A stretch of 45,510 nucleotides of DNA from Erysipelotrichaceae bacterium (GCA_017397025.1 JAFQKG010000178.1:1-45510), one strand, 5' to 3'; positions 1-10,843 are shown, numbered from the stretch's first letter. Made by a program: numbers and translations. The notes: generated from the letters alone by a model not told the origin.

Positions 1-1
1 C

Positions 2-145
2 TTCTATATAGACCAAAGTCATTATAGAAAAAGGTATTTATTCCAACAACGAGTGTGGAAAAACAGCTCCACACAATTTGACGGAGAATATCCACAAACA
101 CAGAGAGTGGTGGATACTTTTAACATTAAAGGACTCTATCAGTAA
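2..145 (+). CDS. 3' end of an unidentified protein (partial)
   Basis: An open frame enters from the left edge and runs 47 codons to a TAA at 143-145. The visible C-terminus is rich in Tyr, Gln and Arg and ends in FNIKGLYQ. I do not recognise the family. The frame is supported by the rho-independent terminator directly at its end: the stop codon lies in that hairpin. It converges on gyrA. The start and most of the protein lie outside the window. Confidence 0.5.
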   Translation, partial: FYIDQSHYRKRYLFQQRVWKNSSTQFDGEYPQTQRVVDTFNIKGLYQ

Positions 146-158
146 GTCCTTTTTATTT
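128..158 (+). terminator. Terminator of the left-edge gene
   Basis: The stem AAAGGACT (128-135) pairs with AGTCCTTT (145-152) across a 9-nt loop and is followed by a T-rich tract on the plus strand. The stop codon of the partial gene falls at the loop/stem junction. Confidence 0.7.
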
Positions 159-190
159 ATAAGAAAAGCTGTCTAAAAAACTAGACAGCT
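158..190 (-). terminator. Terminator of gyrA
   Basis: A perfect 9-bp stem (AGCTGTCTA 167-175 with TAGACAGCT 182-190, loop 6) is followed on the minus strand by TTTTCTT. It begins 12 nt past the gyrA stop and ends the gyrase transcript. Confidence 0.85.
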
Positions 191-201
191 AAACAATAAA
201 A

Positions 202-2679
202 CTATTTTAAATCTGAATTATGTTCCTCTGAGGACTCTTCCACCTTTTCAACAATTGCCACTGTTGAAACCTTGCTACCTTCACCAGTAGAAATGAGACG
301 AACACCTTGAGTTGCACGACCATAGACAGATACTTTTTCAAGAGAAATACGAATCACAATTCCATCATCAGTCATGATCATACAGTCTTCATCTCCTCGA
401 ACTGCACGAAGACCAACAAGCTCACCGTTCTTGTCTGTGATGTTAATGGTCTTAACACCCTTTGCGCCACGGCTAGTTAAACGATATTCTTCAAGTTCAG
501 ATTTCTTTCCATAACCCTTTTCTGTGACAACAAGAATGTATTTTCCTTCTTTATCTGTTGTCATACCAATGACATGACTTCCATCAGGATTAAATCCACG
601 TACACCAGAGGCTGTTCTTCCCATTGGACGAACATCTACTTCTTTAAATCGAACTGCTTTTCCATTTGCGCCGGCAATGATAATTTCATCCTCACCCTGT
701 GTTTGTTTGACTGCAACAAGTTCATCTCCATCCTTCAGTGTAATTGCAATCTTACCAGACTGTCGAATATTCTCAAATTCAGTCATTGCAGTACGCTTAA
801 CCAATCCATCTTTCGTGACAAAGAACAGATATTCTTTTGAAATATTTTCTGTTACATGAACACGAACCATTGCCTTGATCTTTTCTTCTTTATCAAGATT
901 CAATAGATTAACAACAGGAATACCCTTCGCAGTTCTTGATGCCATTGGTACACGATAACCTCGAATACGATAAACTTTTCCTTTATTAGAGAACATCAAT
1001 AAATCTTCATGAGTACTCATTGTAAGGAACTGATCAATGATATCATCTTCATTCACTGACATGCCCTTAATTCCCTTGCCACCTCTATTTTGTGTCTTGT
1101 AGGTATCTACTGGAATACGTTTAATGTATCCATTAGTTGTCATCGTAATGACAATATCTTCAACAGGAATCAAATCTTCATCTTCAATATCAAGAGCACC
1201 TTCAACAATTTCAGTACGCCTTCTATCTCCATATTTTTCTTTTAATTCAAGAAGATCATGTTTAATAATTTCAACAACACGACTATGATTTGCAAGAATA
1301 TCTTTCAAATCTGCAATCGTAATCATCAAATTATCATATTCATCTTCAATTTTCTGACGTTCAAGTCCAGTCAAACGTCTCAACTGCATATCTAAAATAG
1401 CTCGAGCCTGCACTTCAGAAAGCTGGAATCGATCCATCAATTCAATCATTGCAGTTTGATTATCTTTTGAATTACGAATCAAAGTGATAATTTCATCAAG
1501 ATGATCCAATGCAATTTTTAATCCAGCCAGAATATGAGCTCGTTCTTCAGCCTTTCTCAGTTCATAACGAGTTTTACGTACAATTACATCAATCTGATGT
1601 TCAGCATAATAATGAAGAACTTCTTTAATACCTAACTGTTTAGGAGAATTATTAACCAATACAATCGTATTAACTCCATAAGAAACCTGAAGTGAAGTCA
1701 AACGATACAACTGATTTAATAATACATCAGCCTGTACATCTCTTCTTAATTCAATGACAATACGAATACCTTCACGATTGGATTCATCACGTAAATCTGT
1801 AATACCGTCAATCACCTTTTCGCGTACAAGACTAGCTATTTTTTCAACCAGGACAGCTTTGTTTACTTGATATGGAATTTCAGTAACAATGATTCTTTTT
1901 TTACCATTGTCCATTTCTTCAACATCACATTTAGAACGAATTAGAATACTTCCACGCCCTGTTTCATAAGCTTGACGAATTCCGCTGCGTCCAAGAATCA
2001 TTCCACCAGTAGGAAAATCAGGTCCTGGAAGATAATTTTCCATCAATTCAGGAACTGTTATATCAGGATTTTCCATGATTGCAATTGTAGCATCGATTGC
2101 TTCTTTTAAATTATGAGGTGGAATATTCGTAGCCATACCTACTGCAATACCAGTCGCACCATTGACTAAAAGATTTGGAATTCGACATGGCATAACTGCT
2201 GGTTCACGTTCTTCTCCATCATAGTTATCCTGCCAATCAACTGTCTCTTTTTGAATGTCTCTAACCATTTCCATTGAGATTTTAGACATTTTCGCTTCTG
2301 TATAACGCATATGAGCAGCTCCATCTCCGTCGATAGATCCAAAGTTGCCATGTCCATCAACAAGAGGATAACGATAACTGAAATCCTGTGCCATGCGTAC
2401 CATTGCTTCATATACAGCAGTATCCCCATGAGGATGATATTTACCAATAACTTCCCCAACAATACGAGCAGATTTTTTGTGAGGTTTATCTGCAACAATT
2501 CCTAAATCATTCATCGCATGCAGAATTCTGCGATGAACAGGTTTTAATCCATCACGTACATCAGGAAGTGCACGTGCAACAATAACTGACATTGAATAAT
2601 CCAGAAATGAAGTGCGGATTTCACTGGAAATATTCGTTTGTCTTATTTTTCCATGATTATGGTTCAAATGATTTTCCAT
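202..2679 (-). CDS. gyrA: DNA gyrase subunit A
   Basis: Breakage-reunion subunit of DNA gyrase, which introduces negative supercoils with GyrB. The 825-aa length is typical. The QRDR segment [12 protein letters not shown] spans residues about 82-93, the catalytic Tyr is Y126 in [10 protein letters not shown], and the GyrA box is QNRGGKG at 530-536, one change from QRRGGKG, leading into the beta-pinwheel C-terminal domain. The start follows AGGAGGAAGC. The gene is last in the yaaA-recF-gyrB-gyrA run, 12 nt after gyrB. The residue matching E. coli Ser83 is Thr87, which is a natural variant in some Firmicutes (C. difficile wild type has Thr) and not evidence of resistance. Confidence 0.98.
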   Translation of the reverse strand: MENHLNHNHGKIRQTNISSEIRTSFLDYSMSVIVARALPDVRDGLKPVHRRILHAMNDLGIVADKPHKKSARIVGEVIGKYHPHGDTAVYEAMVRMAQDFSYRYPLVDGHGNFGSIDGDGAAHMRYTEAKMSKISMEMVRDIQKETVDWQDNYDGEEREPAVMPCRIPNLLVNGATGIAVGMATNIPPHNLKEAIDATIAIMENPDITVPELMENYLPGPDFPTGGMILGRSGIRQAYETGRGSILIRSKCDVEEMDNGKKRIIVTEIPYQVNKAVLVEKIASLVREKVIDGITDLRDESNREGIRIVIELRRDVQADVLLNQLYRLTSLQVSYGVNTIVLVNNSPKQLGIKEVLHYYAEHQIDVIVRKTRYELRKAEERAHILAGLKIALDHLDEIITLIRNSKDNQTAMIELMDRFQLSEVQARAILDMQLRRLTGLERQKIEDEYDNLMITIADLKDILANHSRVVEIIKHDLLELKEKYGDRRRTEIVEGALDIEDEDLIPVEDIVITMTTNGYIKRIPVDTYKTQNRGGKGIKGMSVNEDDIIDQFLTMSTHEDLLMFSNKGKVYRIRGYRVPMASRTAKGIPVVNLLNLDKEEKIKAMVRVHVTENISKEYLFFVTKDGLVKRTAMTEFENIRQSGKIAITLKDGDELVAVKQTQGEDEIIIAGANGKAVRFKEVDVRPMGRTASGVRGFNPDGSHVIGMTTDKEGKYILVVTEKGYGKKSELEEYRLTSRGAKGVKTINITDKNGELVGLRAVRGDEDCMIMTDDGIVIRISLEKVSVYGRATQGVRLISTGEGSKVSTVAIVEKVEESSEEHNSDLK

Positions 2680-2691
2680 GCTTCCTCCTCA

Positions 2692-4632
<1,941 letters not shown>

Positions 4633-5718
4633 TTATTTAATCATTCCTTGATTTACTTTGAAAATCTTTGGACTTTTCACTAAACTTCCATGAATCTCAT
4701 CCAAATCTGTTGTAGTAATTAAAGTTTGAACAGATTGATCTAAAATCTGAAACAAACGTATTCTATTCTGCTGATCTAGTTCACTTAAAACATCATCTAA
4801 AATTAACACAGGAGATGTTTTCTTTGTCATCCTTACAAAATCAATAAGACATAATTTAATAGCCAGCAACACCATTCTTTTCTGTCCCTGCGATGCAATT
4901 TCATTCAAAGGAAATCCTTTCATCATAAATTCAATATCATCACGATGAACACCATTTCCAGTCACTTTCAATATCATATCTCTCTCACGAGTATCTTGAT
5001 ATTTCTTTTTCATTAAATCTCTTATCTGAGATGGATCTGAAATATCAACCCAGCTTTTATATTTCACAGCAAGTTCAAGATTTTCATTACAAAGTTGCTT
5101 CATTTTAAATGATAAACGCTGATGAATAAATTCAACAAATACTCTTCTGCTTTCAATAATTTGCATTTGATATTCAATCATTTGACTTTCTAAAGAAGTT
5201 AATAGGATTTCATCACAATTCATTTTCAATGCATTGTTTCTTTCTTTTAAACATTTTTGATAATTTAACAAAGCATTGTTGTATTTCATGGATATCTTTC
5301 CAATTTCAATATCCATCAATTTTCTTCTTTCCTTTGGAGAAATATTAAACATTTCTAAATCATTTGGAGAAAATAAAACAACATTTAATTTTCCAATAAA
5401 ATCACTAGCTTTAGGAACTTGTCTAGAAGAAATAAACAATGACTTTCCTTTTGAATGAATAACTGAAGAAAGAACAAATTTTTTTTCTTCATCTTCAACA
5501 TGGCACTCAATAGATGTAAAAGGGCAATCATGACGAATCATAGCAGCATCATTGCTTACACGAAATGATCGTGTTGTTGATGAAAACATAACACTTTCAA
5601 TACAATTTGTTTTACCTTGTCCATTGTTTCCTAAAAAAACATTAATTCCTGAATCTAATAAAAGCTCACAATGTTCAATATTTCTGAAATTTCGCAGTTT
5701 CAGTTTCTTTAAAATCAT
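4633..5718 (-). CDS. recF: DNA replication and repair protein RecF
   Basis: SMC-like ATPase that helps load RecA at gaps with RecO and RecR. It is 361 aa, the usual size. Walker A is GNNGQGKT (30-37), the ABC-type signature is in ASQGQKRM, and Walker B is LILDD (305-309) followed by the D-loop SELD. Its ATG overlaps the yaaA stop by 4 nt (ATGA), which indicates translational coupling. It lies in the canonical origin operon between yaaA and gyrB. Confidence 0.97.
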   Translation of the reverse strand: MILKKLKLRNFRNIEHCELLLDSGINVFLGNNGQGKTNCIESVMFSSTTRSFRVSNDAAMIRHDCPFTSIECHVEDEEKKFVLSSVIHSKGKSLFISSRQVPKASDFIGKLNVVLFSPNDLEMFNISPKERRKLMDIEIGKISMKYNNALLNYQKCLKERNNALKMNCDEILLTSLESQMIEYQMQIIESRRVFVEFIHQRLSFKMKQLCNENLELAVKYKSWVDISDPSQIRDLMKKKYQDTRERDMILKVTGNGVHRDDIEFMMKGFPLNEIASQGQKRMVLLAIKLCLIDFVRMTKKTSPVLILDDVLSELDQQNRIRLFQILDQSVQTLITTTDLDEIHGSLVKSPKIFKVNQGMIK

Positions 5719-5918
5719 GATTCAATCTGATATTTCTTTCCTTCAATGACAATCATATCACCAGGATAAAGTTTTCTTCCGCGACGATTTTCTTTTTCAT
5801 TGTTTACTTTGATATCAAGTTCTTTCACTGCAAATTTGGCTTGACCACCTGTATCAATCCAATCAGTCATTTTTAAAAACTGTCCTAAAGTTACATATTC
5901 AGTATCAATTTTAATCAT
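5715..5918 (-). CDS. yaaA: S4-domain RNA-binding protein YaaA/RlbA
   Basis: A 67-aa S4-fold RNA-binding protein conserved between dnaN and recF in Firmicutes. In B. subtilis it is linked to ribosome assembly. The S4 signature appears as TLGQFLKM, then GGQAK, the basic stretch RRGRKLYPGD and the terminal strand VIEGKKYQI. It is the first gene after its own promoter (5956-5964) and overlaps recF by 4 nt. Confidence 0.92.
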   Translation of the reverse strand: MIKIDTEYVTLGQFLKMTDWIDTGGQAKFAVKELDIKVNNEKENRRGRKLYPGDMIVIEGKKYQIES

Positions 5919-5955
5919 GCTTTACCCTCTTTTCCGATATTAACGCATCGTATAC

Positions 5956-5964
5956 ATTATAACA
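5956..5964 (-). promoter_or_regulatory. Extended -10 promoter for yaaA-recF-gyrB-gyrA
   Basis: On the minus strand TGT-TATAAT forms an extended -10 about 38 nt before the yaaA start; no strong -35 is visible. With terminators after dnaN, this suggests the recF-gyrase genes have a transcript separate from dnaA-dnaN. The rest of the 293-nt gap (5919-6211) is AT-rich and holds only the two hairpins listed separately. Confidence 0.6.
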
Positions 5965-6027
5965 TAAAACAGCTTTAATTTCTTATTTTTTAAGTAATAA
6001 TCAATAGAAATACAGGGATACTTACAA

Positions 6028-6068
6028 TATAAAAAAACGCTTAAATTGAATTTAAACGCATTTTTTCT
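6028..6068 (-). terminator. AT-rich hairpin between dnaN and yaaA
   Basis: The palindrome TTAAATTGAATTTAA is flanked by A and T tracts, giving a weak hairpin followed by seven T on the minus strand. It may be a second terminator or attenuator after dnaN. Confidence 0.4.
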
Positions 6069-6175
6069 TCTATTTAAATCATAAATATGACTTTTGACTC
6101 ATTGTTTCTAAAATACATAGTTACAAATCTAAATCTACATCTCTTATTTAATAAATAAGCTGTAAATAAGAAACT

Positions 6176-6208
6176 ATATAAAAAAGAAAACTGCATCAAA
6201 TGATGCAG
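6176..6208 (-). terminator. Terminator of dnaN
   Basis: CTGCATC (6191-6197) pairs with GATGCAG (6202-6208) over a 4-nt loop, followed on the minus strand by TTTTCTTTTTT, immediately after the dnaN stop. Confidence 0.8.
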
Positions 6209-6211
6209 AAA

Positions 6212-7333
6212 TCAATTATATGTTCTAACAGGAAGAACAAGCTGGAGAATTGAATCATCATCAATATTTGTAATAATGAATGGTTTCATTTCACCGGAGA
6301 AAGAAATCTTAATTGTACTTGCATTCAATACACGAATAGCTTCATAAACATAACGTCCACTGAATGAAATATTAATACCTTTTCCATCAAATGATTCAGC
6401 CATAATTTCTTCCATAGAAGACCCAACTTCCTGTGAACGTGTGCTAATGACAACTTTCTCAGGATGAGCTGATAAACGAATAATAGAAACTCCATCGTTT
6501 TTAATGAAACTTGCACGGTCAATTGCATTCAGAAGATCACGACTATCAACAACAAGTTCATTTTCAAAAACAGTAGGAATCAAACGCTGAGTTTCAGGAT
6601 AAAATCCATCAATCAATCGTGTCTGAATCAAAACTTGATCAACCCAGAATTGAGCTTTTTTATCTGAAACACAAATCTGAACTTTAGAATCTTTTTCAAT
6701 AATTTTAGAAAGCTCATTTAAGCTCTTTGCAGGAATTGTAATATTGAAAGAAGAATCACTATTCAAATCAACAACTTTCTTAGCAAGACGATAGCTATCA
6801 GTTGCAGTACATTCTAATTTACCACCATTTGCTTTAAAATTAACACCAGTAAGAACAGGACGAGTTTCTTTATCGCTGGTTGCAAATGTTGTTTGATTAA
6901 TAATTTTAACAAGAAGATCCGCATCTAATTCAAATTGCTGAGATGGCTTAGTAAAATCTAATGTTGGATAATCAGAAGCTCTAACACCATTAATTTCAAA
7001 TTTAGCATTGTTTCCACTGATTTTTGTCAAAGATCCATCAACGATACGAAGATCAATTTCATCAGCATCAATTTTTCTTACAATTTCAAGAATATATTTA
7101 GCTTCAATAACAATGGAACCTGTTTCTGAAATCACTAAATTGATGTCTTCATCATCAGCTGTCAGTGTTTTTTGAATGGAAATATCAGAATCACTTCCTG
7201 TAAGGATGATAGAATCTTCTAATACATCAATTTTTACACCAGTCAATGATGGAATTGGTGAATTTGAAGAAATAGCACGTGATACAGTCTGAAGTGAGCT
7301 GTAAAACACTTTCTTGGAAATTTTGAAATTCAT
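6212..7333 (-). CDS. dnaN: DNA polymerase III beta sliding clamp
   Basis: Ring-shaped processivity clamp of the replicative polymerase, 373 aa, the standard length. Recognisable segments include an N-terminal MNFKISKKVF, the middle-domain FATSDKETRPVLTGV, and the C-terminal LVLPVRTYN, a typical clamp ending. The start follows GGAGGAACCTCA. It lies 153 nt downstream of dnaA in the canonical order; the gap carries DnaA boxes and a probable unwinding element. Confidence 0.97.
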   Translation of the reverse strand: MNFKISKKVFYSSLQTVSRAISSNSPIPSLTGVKIDVLEDSIILTGSDSDISIQKTLTADDEDINLVISETGSIVIEAKYILEIVRKIDADEIDLRIVDGSLTKISGNNAKFEINGVRASDYPTLDFTKPSQQFELDADLLVKIINQTTFATSDKETRPVLTGVNFKANGGKLECTATDSYRLAKKVVDLNSDSSFNITIPAKSLNELSKIIEKDSKVQICVSDKKAQFWVDQVLIQTRLIDGFYPETQRLIPTVFENELVVDSRDLLNAIDRASFIKNDGVSIIRLSAHPEKVVISTRSQEVGSSMEEIMAESFDGKGINISFSGRYVYEAIRVLNASTIKISFSGEMKPFIITNIDDDSILQLVLPVRTYN

Positions 7334-7367
7334 TGAGGTTCCTCCTGTAGTATTTAATATTTATTCT

Positions 7368-7489
7368 TTATCATTATTATTAAGAGTGTGGAAATGTGGA
7401 TAACTATTGAAAACACCCTTAATCTAAGTATATTTTATCACTTTCTAGTGTGGAAATAAAGTGGGAAACTTTGTGGACTCTGTGGATTA
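7368..7489. other. dnaA-dnaN intergenic origin segment: DnaA boxes and DnaA-trio-like DUE
   Basis: A perfect DnaA box (TGTGGATAA, 7395-7403) lies beside degenerate ones (TGTGGAAAT 7449-7457, TGTGGACTC 7472-7480, TGTGGATTA 7481-7489). On the minus strand the perfect box is followed, past TTTCCACACTC, by TAATAATAATGATAA (plus coordinates 7368-7382) in very AT-rich DNA. This matches the DnaA-box plus DnaA-trio arrangement known at the B. subtilis oriC unwinding site, which is also in the dnaA-dnaN gap. The assignment as the unwinding site is inference. Confidence 0.6.
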
Positions 7490-8881
7490 CTTGGAGCGAA
7501 TCTGTTTTTCAAGTTCATTTACAGCCTGACGATAGAAAGTATCTTTCTTCATATTTGCTTCTACTTTTCGACAAGCGCTCATGACTGTAGAATGATCTCT
7601 TTTTCCAAATTCTTCACCAATTTTGACAAATGGCAGATCAATAATTAATCGGCATAAATACATTGCAATTTGTCTTGCATTGGCAATGTTGCTGGTACGT
7701 GATTTTGAAATCAGCTGCTGCTTTGTTAATCCATAATAATCTGCAACAATTCGTTTAATAGTATTAGCAGTTACTTCCTGTCCTTCTGCAGGAGTTTCAA
7801 CTTGACCTTTAAATGTTTCAATAGCTAGAGACATATCAATATGATCGCGATTAGAAAATTGAATAGCATAGAATAACAAACGCTTGATGCATCCTTCTAA
7901 GGAACGTACGTCTTTAGAAAAATTTGATGCAAGATAAGATATTACATCATCATCAATAATGACGTCTTCACTCACTTGATTAGCGATTTTAAGTCTTAAA
8001 ATTGCGACAGCTGTTTCAAATTCAGGTGAATCCAATCCAACAGATAGGCCCGATGAGAAACGACTGATTAAACGTTCTTCTAAACCTTTGATTTCAGTTG
8101 GATGTCGATCAGAAGTAATTACAATCTGTTTGCGATTATTGACTAATTCATTAAAAAGTGAAAAGAATATTTCATGACTTTTTTCTTTTCCTGCAAGAAA
8201 TTGAATATCATCCATTAAAAGAACATCAATGTCATAAAGTTCTTTTTTTAATTGATCAATGCTTTTATTTTGAATACTGTTTACAACTTTCTCAACAAAA
8301 TCTAATCCAGAAGTATAATATACTTTCTTATGAGGATCGCTAGTTAACACAAAATTACCAATTGCATTCAATAAATGAGTTTTACCTAAACCACTGTTGC
8401 CATAAATAAATAATGGTGTATAGATATTACCAGGATCATAAGCACAGCCTAAAGCCGCTGCATGACATTCACGATTGCTGGCACCAACTACAAAATTATC
8501 AAAACGATATTCAGAAAGAATATTATTATAATTCAGTAAATAATTTTGTGTATTTTGAGAAGTATAATCAGAAACAATCTGTTGAACAGGTGCAGATATA
8601 TTTAATTTTTTGTATTCAGCCTGTGTTAAAACTTCACAAGTGATAGAGTTGCCATCGATACTTTCAAAGAATTCACTAATCATGAGAATCTCTTTCATGA
8701 TGATTTGTTTAGATACTTCACTGTTTCCAACAATAATAGCTTTAGAATCTGTTAATGATACTAAAGATGAAGTTCTATAAAATGAATCAAGAATTACTTT
8801 ATCTATTTTTCCAGAATTTTGAATTTCATCGATGACTTTGTTCCATTTTTCGGAATAATAAGTTTCCAATGAAGACATCAT
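7487..8881 (-). CDS. dnaA: Chromosomal replication initiator DnaA
   Basis: AAA+ initiator that binds TTATCCACA boxes and opens oriC. With the start chosen here it is 464 aa: Walker A GNSGLGKT (161-168), Walker B LLMDDIQFL, and the domain IV signature GKRDHSTVMSACRKV near the C-terminus. The reading frame opens earlier (GTG at 8941), but AAAGG at 8888-8892 gives good spacing only to the ATG triplet at 8884/8881/8878. Product MSSLETYYSEKW resembles normal DnaA N-termini. The TAA stop lies inside the degenerate DnaA box 7481-7489. Confidence 0.97.
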   Translation of the reverse strand: MMSSLETYYSEKWNKVIDEIQNSGKIDKVILDSFYRTSSLVSLTDSKAIIVGNSEVSKQIIMKEILMISEFFESIDGNSITCEVLTQAEYKKLNISAPVQQIVSDYTSQNTQNYLLNYNNILSEYRFDNFVVGASNRECHAAALGCAYDPGNIYTPLFIYGNSGLGKTHLLNAIGNFVLTSDPHKKVYYTSGLDFVEKVVNSIQNKSIDQLKKELYDIDVLLMDDIQFLAGKEKSHEIFFSLFNELVNNRKQIVITSDRHPTEIKGLEERLISRFSSGLSVGLDSPEFETAVAILRLKIANQVSEDVIIDDDVISYLASNFSKDVRSLEGCIKRLLFYAIQFSNRDHIDMSLAIETFKGQVETPAEGQEVTANTIKRIVADYYGLTKQQLISKSRTSNIANARQIAMYLCRLIIDLPFVKIGEEFGKRDHSTVMSACRKVEANMKKDTFYRQAVNELEKQIRSK

Positions 8882-8935
8882 CATCAACCTTTCTATTGAT
8901 TTAATTAATGGTTTGCTATTAAACAATACAACACT

Positions 8936-9358
8936 TTCCACAGGAAATCTATAAGAAAATCAGAGGTAAAAAAGTTATCCACAGGATAAAATTGAAATAA
9001 TGCTTTTAAATAGTATGTTTTTTAAAGTTTTCCACAATATCCACATCTTTTATTATGTGGATAAATTGTTGATAACTTTGTTAACATATATTAAATGTGG
9101 ATAATTGTGGATAAAAATAAATTAACCACATCTTTATTAACATTCTAATGATTAAATATTTCCCAAGAAATAAGGACTATTTAAGTTTTTCAACATATCC
9201 ACATATTGTGGATAAACTCTATTTGTGGAATGTGGATAGGGTGTGGATAATCATTTTAATTACAACGATGAAATAAATATTTATCAACAATACTTTACAT
9301 ATTTCTATAGATTGTGGATAATTCATAATAAATGGATTAAAATAAGTGTTAGGATGTG
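8936..9358. other. oriC: oriC: dense DnaA-box array upstream of dnaA
   Basis: This 420-nt gene-free stretch has seven perfect DnaA boxes: TTATCCACA at 8975-8983 (+), and on the minus strand 9056-9064, 9096-9104, 9106-9114, 9207-9215, 9242-9250 and 9313-9321. Near matches are at 9028-9036, 9037-9045, 9068-9076, 9195-9203, 9231-9239 and 9281-9289. The boxes at 9096 and 9106 are spaced 10 bp, one helical turn. The rest is strongly AT-rich. Position next to dnaA makes this the upstream half of a bipartite origin; dnaA's own promoter is presumably inside it but cannot be pinned down. Confidence 0.93.
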
Positions 9359-10063
9359 ATGATAATAATGAAAAAGACATTTGTATTTTTTCTTTTATTT
9401 TGCTGTTTTGGATGTACTGCAGAAAATAAAATTCTTTCAACCTCAATAAAAAACATAAATATCATTGAAAAAGCATCAACAATTGAAATAGACATTATTG
9501 ATTTAGAAAGTTTTGATTCAATTCAAATTTTAGTGAATAAAAATCATTCTCTTCCTGAAGATTATGAACCAAAAGATTTGATTGAACCAAATGTCAGTAC
9601 AACAAAAAAATTATTTGTTAGAGAAGTATTGCATGATGATTTAATGGAGATGTTTAAAGAAGCAGAGAATGATGGTGCTTATCTTAGTATTTCAAGTGGA
9701 TATAGATCTTACCAATATCAAAAAACACTTTTCAACAATTATGTAGCACGTGATGGTATTGAAGCAGCCAGTAGATATAGCGCCAGACCAGGACAAAGTG
9801 AACACCAGACAGGTTTAGCGCTGGATATTGCAGCAAAAAGTGGAAAATGTACTTTAAGCAGCTGTTTTAAAGAAACAGATGAAGGAAAATGGCTGAATGA
9901 AAATGCATGGAAATATGGCTTTATTTTAAGATATCCTGAAGGAAAAGAAGAAATTACGGGATATATGTTTGAACCTTGGCATTTTCGCTATGTTGGGAAG
10001 AAAGAAGCAAAAAAAATATTTGAATCAGGATTAACAGTAGAAGAATACTATGATGTAAAATAA
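9359..10063 (+). CDS. D-alanyl-D-alanine carboxypeptidase family lipoprotein (VanY-like)
   Basis: Predicted zinc peptidase trimming the peptidoglycan stem peptide at the cell surface, 234 aa. An N-terminal lipoprotein signal (MKKTF, hydrophobic run, CCFGC) precedes a spacer and the M15B VanY domain, with SGYRSYQYQ, the metal motif SEHQTGLALD (SxHxxGxAxD) and EPWHFRYV with the catalytic Glu/His. The start is uncertain: AGGA at 9351-9354 is near ATG 9359, but the signal peptide proper begins at ATG 9368. It is the first gene on the plus side of the origin and is probably a housekeeping enzyme, not a vancomycin-resistance gene, as no vanRS or vanHA neighbours exist. Confidence 0.88.
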   Translation: MIIMKKTFVFFLLFCCFGCTAENKILSTSIKNINIIEKASTIEIDIIDLESFDSIQILVNKNHSLPEDYEPKDLIEPNVSTTKKLFVREVLHDDLMEMFKEAENDGAYLSISSGYRSYQYQKTLFNNYVARDGIEAASRYSARPGQSEHQTGLALDIAAKSGKCTLSSCFKETDEGKWLNENAWKYGFILRYPEGKEEITGYMFEPWHFRYVGKKEAKKIFESGLTVEEYYDVK

Positions 10064-10091
10064 AAACTATGTCATTTTGACATAGTTTTTT
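10064..10091. terminator. Bidirectional terminator
   Basis: An 11-bp stem AAACTATGTCA / TGACATAGTTT (10064-10074 with 10078-10088) with a T run on the plus strand and an A/T flank on the other side. It separates the convergent carboxypeptidase and AT-hook genes. Confidence 0.8.
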
Positions 10092-10779
10092 AATGAATCT
10101 GATTAATTTTTCCATTCTTATCTGCAAGAAGAACACTGAAGTTTAATTTATCTTTTAATACTTTAGGATATTCATTCCATTGTCTTCGATAACTGAGTGA
10201 GTCATTAAAAGCAATACTATATAGTGCTTCTTCACCAATCATTTCAGAGAGAATGTGATTGATTTTAACAGGAAGTTTTTGCTTTCTTCCTCTTTGGGAT
10301 CCCTGAACACTGATAATCCATAATTGATCATCTTTTATAGCTCTAAGAAATGAATTTTGTGATTCCACTGTCCACCCTCTTTCTTCTAACCAAAGGGTAA
10401 TCAATTCTTTTAAATCATCTGTTGTGCGATTGATTTTCATCATTCTTGCACGTTTTTTTTCTTCTTCTGTTTTAGTTGGTCTTCCGCGTTTTTTTGCCGG
10501 AAACAAATTGTTTCGATTTTCAAGATGATCAACATAATAACGAACTTTTAAACGACTTCCAAATCCAGTTTGACCCCTTGGAGTGTCAATAATTTCATCG
10601 CCTTCAAGCATTAATTTATAAATTGCCTGACAGCATGTTGGCATAGTTGCATGTTCAGGAGAAATAATGTTATGCAAATCACGTGAACTGATTTCAATGT
10701 ATTGTTTTCCTTCCTGATGGGCTTTAAATTTGATTTCTTGTAAATAATTAATATATTCTTTAATTCCTGGTCCTTTCAT
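10090..10779 (-). CDS. Unrecognised protein with AT-hook motif next to oriC
   Basis: I do not recognise the family. The 229-aa product starts at ATG 10779 (an upstream GTG at 10788 is poorly spaced from any SD). Residues about 25-85 (ISSRDLHNII through GFGSRLKVRYYV) could be a winged-helix-like fold. Next comes a strongly basic segment with the AT-hook core KRGRPTK near residue 97-103 and KKRARMMK, and later QRGRKQKLP around 163. The C-terminal part (ALYSIAFNDSLSYRRQW) is mixed alpha/beta. No signal or membrane segment is seen. DNA binding is likely from the AT-hook and charge; its role is unknown. Its promoter overlaps two direct TTTCGAC repeats. Confidence 0.75.
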   Translation of the reverse strand: MKGPGIKEYINYLQEIKFKAHQEGKQYIEISSRDLHNIISPEHATMPTCCQAIYKLMLEGDEIIDTPRGQTGFGSRLKVRYYVDHLENRNNLFPAKKRGRPTKTEEEKKRARMMKINRTTDDLKELITLWLEERGWTVESQNSFLRAIKDDQLWIISVQGSQRGRKQKLPVKINHILSEMIGEEALYSIAFNDSLSYRRQWNEYPKVLKDKLNFSVLLADKNGKINQIH

Positions 10780-10807
10780 GAAACTCACTCTCTTTCTTGT
10801 TGAATGT

Positions 10808-10843
10808 ATTGTATGATAGGTGCAGAGTCGAAATGTGTCGAAA
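10808..10843 (-). promoter_or_regulatory. Promoter with tandem TTTCGAC repeats
   Basis: On the minus strand TACAAT (10808-10813) is a -10 box for the AT-hook gene. The -35 position is poor, but two direct repeats TTTCGAC (10827-10833 and 10837-10843) with 10-bp period cover it, so a DNA-binding protein probably acts here. Confidence 0.5.

Noticed and set aside
202-2679. Fluoroquinolone-resistant GyrA because residue 87 (E. coli 83) is Thr and not Ser.
   Set aside because: Thr at this position is wild type in several Firmicutes; it is not evidence of resistance.
9359-10063. A vancomycin-resistance VanY.
   Set aside because: No van regulatory or ligase genes nearby; it is best read as a housekeeping D,D-carboxypeptidase.
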